Assembly: GCA_041487495.1 (NCBI GenBank)
Contig: JBGPNN010000144.1
Location: 1-8,668, forward strand
DNA: 8,668 nt
DNA from: JBGPNN01 sp041487495
GTDB lineage: Bacteria; Sysuimicrobiota; Sysuimicrobiia; Sysuimicrobiales; Humicultoraceae
Direction of reading: 5' to 3'
The position numbers were made by a program, and so were the translations under genes. The notes beneath the pieces are model-generated. The model had not been told where the DNA came from. It ran no database searches and saw nothing but the letters and a program-made list of their open reading frames with translations. Shown in pieces: positions 6,402 to 8,668 of this stretch (position 1 is its first letter; the number at the start of each line of letters is the position of its first letter).

Positions 6402-6405
6402 TGCG

Positions 6406-7977
6406 ATGGCGAGGCGCGCAAAAGCGTCCCGAATAACTCGTAGGCAGTTCGTCGCTGGAGCGGCCGCAGTGGTCGCATCCAGCGGGCTGCTGAAGTTCGC
6501 GGGGTCAGCCGCCGGAGCGCCGGCCGCGGCCGCGGCACCGGTCAAGCCCAGCACCGGTGGTGTCCTCCGCACCACGCTCGGCGCCGAACCCACGACGCTT
6601 GATCCGCACCAGTCCCGGACGTTGTTTGACTCCGACGTGAAGGATGCGCTCTTCGACGGGCTGCTCGACGACGACTTCACCGATGGTCCGCGTGGCGCGC
6701 TGGCCGAATCATGGGAGTCGCCAAACGCCGCCACGTACATCTTCAAGCTGCGCCGGGGCCTACGTTTCCACGATGGCAGCCCGCTGACGGCCGACGCCAT
6801 TAAGTCCACCGCCGAGCGCATCCTCGGCCCCGACGGCCAGGGGCAGACGCGAGCGATCGTCGAGCAGGTCGCCTCCATGGATGTCCTGGATCCGCAGAGT
6901 ATCCGGTTTAGGCTGAAAGCGCCCAACGCCGCGTTTCTGATGGACATCGCGGACATGAAAATCGTGCCGAGAAACTTCGACGCCCGCAACCCCGTCGGCT
7001 CGGGTCCGTTCCAGTTCGTGGAGTGGGTGCGCCTGCGTCACGTCAGGACAAAGAAGTTCCAGGGCTACTATCGGGACGGGCGGCCCTATCTCGATGAACT
7101 GGTCTTCATGCCCACACCCGATGAGAACCAGAAGATCGTCCTGTTGGAGACGGGCCAGGTCGAGTTCACGGACACGATCCCGCTGCCCAGGGTGCAGGAC
7201 GTGGAGCGGGGCGGCAAGATCACGGTCCACACCATCCCGCCCGGCGTGTCCCCATCCAGCTACTACATGCTGACACGCGCCGACCGCCCGCCGCTGGACA
7301 ACGTCAAGGTCCGTCAGGCCATCAACTTCGCCATCGACCGCAAGGCGCTGTTGCAAGTCACCTTCGGCAAGGGCACGCTCAAATCGAACGCCATCCCGCC
7401 CAAGCACTGGGCCTTCAACCCCGCGTCGGTCTCGTTCAACGAGCGCGACGTGAGCCGGGCGCGGAAGCTCATGAGCGAGGCGGGCCAGAGCGGCGGGTTC
7501 TCGCTACAGCTCAAGCACCTGACCAGCCGGGCGGAGTTCTTCACGCTCGCGCAGGTGTTCCAGGCGAACATGGCCGAGATTGGGATCAAGATCGAGTTGT
7601 TCCCGCAGGAGATTGGCATCTGGGTCAACCAGGTGCTGGTGCAGCGCGATTTCCAGTTGGGTCTGACAGGCGTGATCCCACGCTATGACCCCGACGCGAT
7701 GTTGGGCGAGCAGTTTTCTGCGAACCGCGTGAATGGACGGGCCACCGGCTGGCGGTACGAGTTGTTCGAAAAGCAGTTGGAACAAGGCCGAGCGAATGTC
7801 GACCAGGAGGCGCGCAAGCGCGTGTACTTCCACGCGCAGTTGATCGCGCAGTGGGAAGCGCCGGGGTTCATCTTAAACGAGCGGCCGATCCTCTACGGGG
7901 CGGCGCCGAGCGTGCAGGGGTTCAAGCCGGATATCCGGCAGCACACGCACTTCGTGGACGTGTGGTTGAAGCGGTAG
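6406..7977 (+). CDS. ABC transporter substrate-binding protein, family 5, Tat-exported
   Basis: A 523-residue extracytoplasmic solute-binding protein of the peptide/nickel family (SBP_bac_5). The N-terminus has a twin-arginine signal, T11-R-R-Q-F-V-A, a hydrophobic stretch (about 16-35) and an Ala-rich tail with possible AxA cleavage sites near 36-45. There is no cysteine anywhere in the protein, so no lipobox. The mature start GGVLRTTLGAEPTTLDPHQS (51-70) is typical; other family-like stretches are LAESWESPNAATYIFKLRRG (99-118), FHDGSPLTADAIKST (121-135), NPVGSGPFQF (195-204) and DNVKVRQAINFAIDRKAL (298-315). Length is normal. The gene follows the permeases by 86 bases, a gap with no clear terminator or promoter, so it is probably cotranscribed but may be separately tuned. 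It delivers substrate to the two permeases. The ligand cannot be read from the sequence. Confidence 0.94.
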   Translation: MARRAKASRITRRQFVAGAAAVVASSGLLKFAGSAAGAPAAAAAPVKPSTGGVLRTTLGAEPTTLDPHQSRTLFDSDVKDALFDGLLDDDFTDGPRGALAESWESPNAATYIFKLRRGLRFHDGSPLTADAIKSTAERILGPDGQGQTRAIVEQVASMDVLDPQSIRFRLKAPNAAFLMDIADMKIVPRNFDARNPVGSGPFQFVEWVRLRHVRTKKFQGYYRDGRPYLDELVFMPTPDENQKIVLLETGQVEFTDTIPLPRVQDVERGGKITVHTIPPGVSPSSYYMLTRADRPPLDNVKVRQAINFAIDRKALLQVTFGKGTLKSNAIPPKHWAFNPASVSFNERDVSRARKLMSEAGQSGGFSLQLKHLTSRAEFFTLAQVFQANMAEIGIKIELFPQEIGIWVNQVLVQRDFQLGLTGVIPRYDPDAMLGEQFSANRVNGRATGWRYELFEKQLEQGRANVDQEARKRVYFHAQLIAQWEAPGFILNERPILYGAAPSVQGFKPDIRQHTHFVDVWLKR

Positions 7978-7999
7978 TCTATCTAAGCGCGGCTTCAAC
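7965..7999. terminator. Inverted repeat spanning both stop codons of a convergent pair
   Basis: GTTGAAGC (7965-7972) and GCTTCAAC (7992-7999) are perfect 8-base arms around a 19-base loop holding both stop codons: TAG 7975-7977 on plus and TAG 7981-7979 on minus. It could fold in either transcript and act as a bidirectional terminator. There is no T-run, and the arms are also coding in both genes, so the role is uncertain. Confidence 0.35.
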
Positions 8000-8668
8000 G
8001 CGCGCGCGCAGTCCACGCAGGCGATGCACCGGTTCATTGGAGAAGACAAAGCGAACAAAATCCTTGCTGCGGATGCTGCCCCAGCCGGTCATCGCGGTCG
8101 CGGCGATCCCGCCTTTGTCGAGCAGTCGTTGTGCGGCTTCGGCCCCCGTCAAGCCAAGCGCAGCGACATCCATCAGCATCGACCAACCGCCCTGGGGTTT
8201 GACTATTGGGAAACCCTCGAGCTCTTCGAGTATCGCATCGCGGCGCTGCTGCCATTCCGCCGCTGCCGCAGCGATGTCCGTGTCTGGTGTACCCAAGGCA
8301 AGCGTGGCTGCGGCCTGCGCGATACCAACTGGACATACCACATTCGAGATGTTGACCAGCCCAATATCATCAATGATGGCCGGCGGCGCAACAATCCAGC
8401 CCACGCGCCAGCCAATCATCCGGTACTCTTTTGACACCGCGCCGACGGTAATCGTACGATCAGCCATACTGGGGAATGATGCCGGGTGAACATGTTTCAG
8501 CCCGTCGAACAAGATCCGCTCCATCGCACTGTCATAGAGCAGCCACGCGCCGGCGTCCTGACACGCCGCACACATCGCCTCCCAGTCCCGCGGTGACAAG
8601 ACAGCCCCGGTTGGCATCGACGGACTCATCATCAGGAACATTTTTGTTTTCCGCGTCACCGCTTTGCC
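7979..8668 (-). CDS. Fold-type-I PLP-dependent aminotransferase, C-terminal part (N-terminus beyond window)
   Basis: The last 229 residues of a class I/II aminotransferase; the frame stays open to the right edge (G-K-A-V-T-R-K-T-K...). About 160 residues should lie outside, judging from the usual length near 390. Counting from the GTG codon at 8659, the PLP-site landmarks are S-P-S-M15-P-T-G (normally N-P-x-N-P-T-G), D43-S-A-M46-E (normally D-x-x-Y), the Schiff-base lysine K77 in GAVSKEYRMIGWRVGW, R85 (equivalent to AspAT R266) and R203 in FVRFVFSNE (equivalent to the carboxylate-binding R386). The two residues that normally hydrogen-bond the PLP O3', Asn194 and Tyr225 in AspAT numbering, are both Met. 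It transfers an amino group between an amino acid and a 2-oxo acid, presumably in the cytoplasm. The GTG at 8659 is internal and is not the true start. It may or may not belong to the pathway of the neighbours. Confidence 0.9.
   Translation of the reverse strand, partial: GKAVTRKTKMFLMMSPSMPTGAVLSPRDWEAMCAACQDAGAWLLYDSAMERILFDGLKHVHPASFPSMADRTITVGAVSKEYRMIGWRVGWIVAPPAIIDDIGLVNISNVVCPVGIAQAAATLALGTPDTDIAAAAAEWQQRRDAILEELEGFPIVKPQGGWSMLMDVAALGLTGAEAAQRLLDKGGIAATAMTGWGSIRSKDFVRFVFSNEPVHRLRGLRARVEAALR

Noticed and set aside
5632..6405. An N-terminal extension of the binding protein through the DppC-type gene
   Set aside because: It is out of frame with the real permease and would bury the twin-arginine signal; ATG 6406 has ribosome sites and puts the signal at the N-terminus.
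6320..6405. A possible terminator or promoter in the 86-base gap before the binding-protein gene
   Set aside because: Only very short palindromes (CGGCGCCG, GGTACC) are present, with no long stem, T-run or convincing -35/-10 pair.
6523..6536. A 14-base perfect palindrome GCCGCGGCCGCGGC
   Set aside because: It lies in the Ala-rich signal-peptide tail of the binding protein and is explained by repeated GC-rich Ala codons.
1..8668. CRISPR array, tRNA, insertion sequence or phage genes
   Set aside because: No spaced direct repeats, cloverleaf-type sequence, transposase motifs or terminal repeats were seen; the window is filled by metabolic and transport genes.

Overview
This is a GC-rich, densely packed bacterial window (roughly two-thirds G+C by eye) with GTG starts, 4-base start/stop overlaps and no tRNA, rRNA, insertion sequence, integrase or CRISPR array that I can see. 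No gap between genes is longer than 90 bases. The sequence alone does not fix the organism. The base composition, twin-arginine export and oligopeptide-type importer would suit a free-living soil or sediment bacterium, and the source could easily be an uncultivated GC-rich lineage.

Layout. (1) Plus strand, 67-2763: two tandem enolase-superfamily enzymes, overlapping by GTGA, followed closely by a DUF3830-family (cyclophilin-like) protein; this looks like one operon that probably began before the window. (2) Minus strand, 4439-2776: an MBL-fold metallohydrolase followed by an SDR oxidoreductase, again joined by a GTGA overlap. This unit converges on the first operon with only 12 bases between stop codons. 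(3) Plus strand, 4530-7977: two dipeptide/oligopeptide-type ABC permeases, joined by GTGA, then a Tat-exported family-5 solute-binding protein. It is divergent from the MBL/SDR unit across a 90-base region that must hold the promoters. (4) Minus strand, 8668-7979: the C-terminal 229 residues of a fold-type-I PLP aminotransferase, cut by the window edge, converging on the binding-protein gene with one base between the stops.

A reasonable but unproven reading is an uptake-and-catabolism cluster for a small carboxylated compound. The ABC proteins would import it. The enolase-superfamily pair, dehydrogenase, metallohydrolase and aminotransferase would process it. The DUF3830 protein has no assigned role. 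No transporter ATPase is encoded here.

The features most worth attention are active-site departures. Both enolase-superfamily enzymes have Tyr where the MLE/epimerase group has its second catalytic Lys (beta-strand 6). The aminotransferase has Met at both positions that normally hydrogen-bond the PLP phenolic oxygen. The SDR has Gly where classical SDRs have the tetrad Asn.
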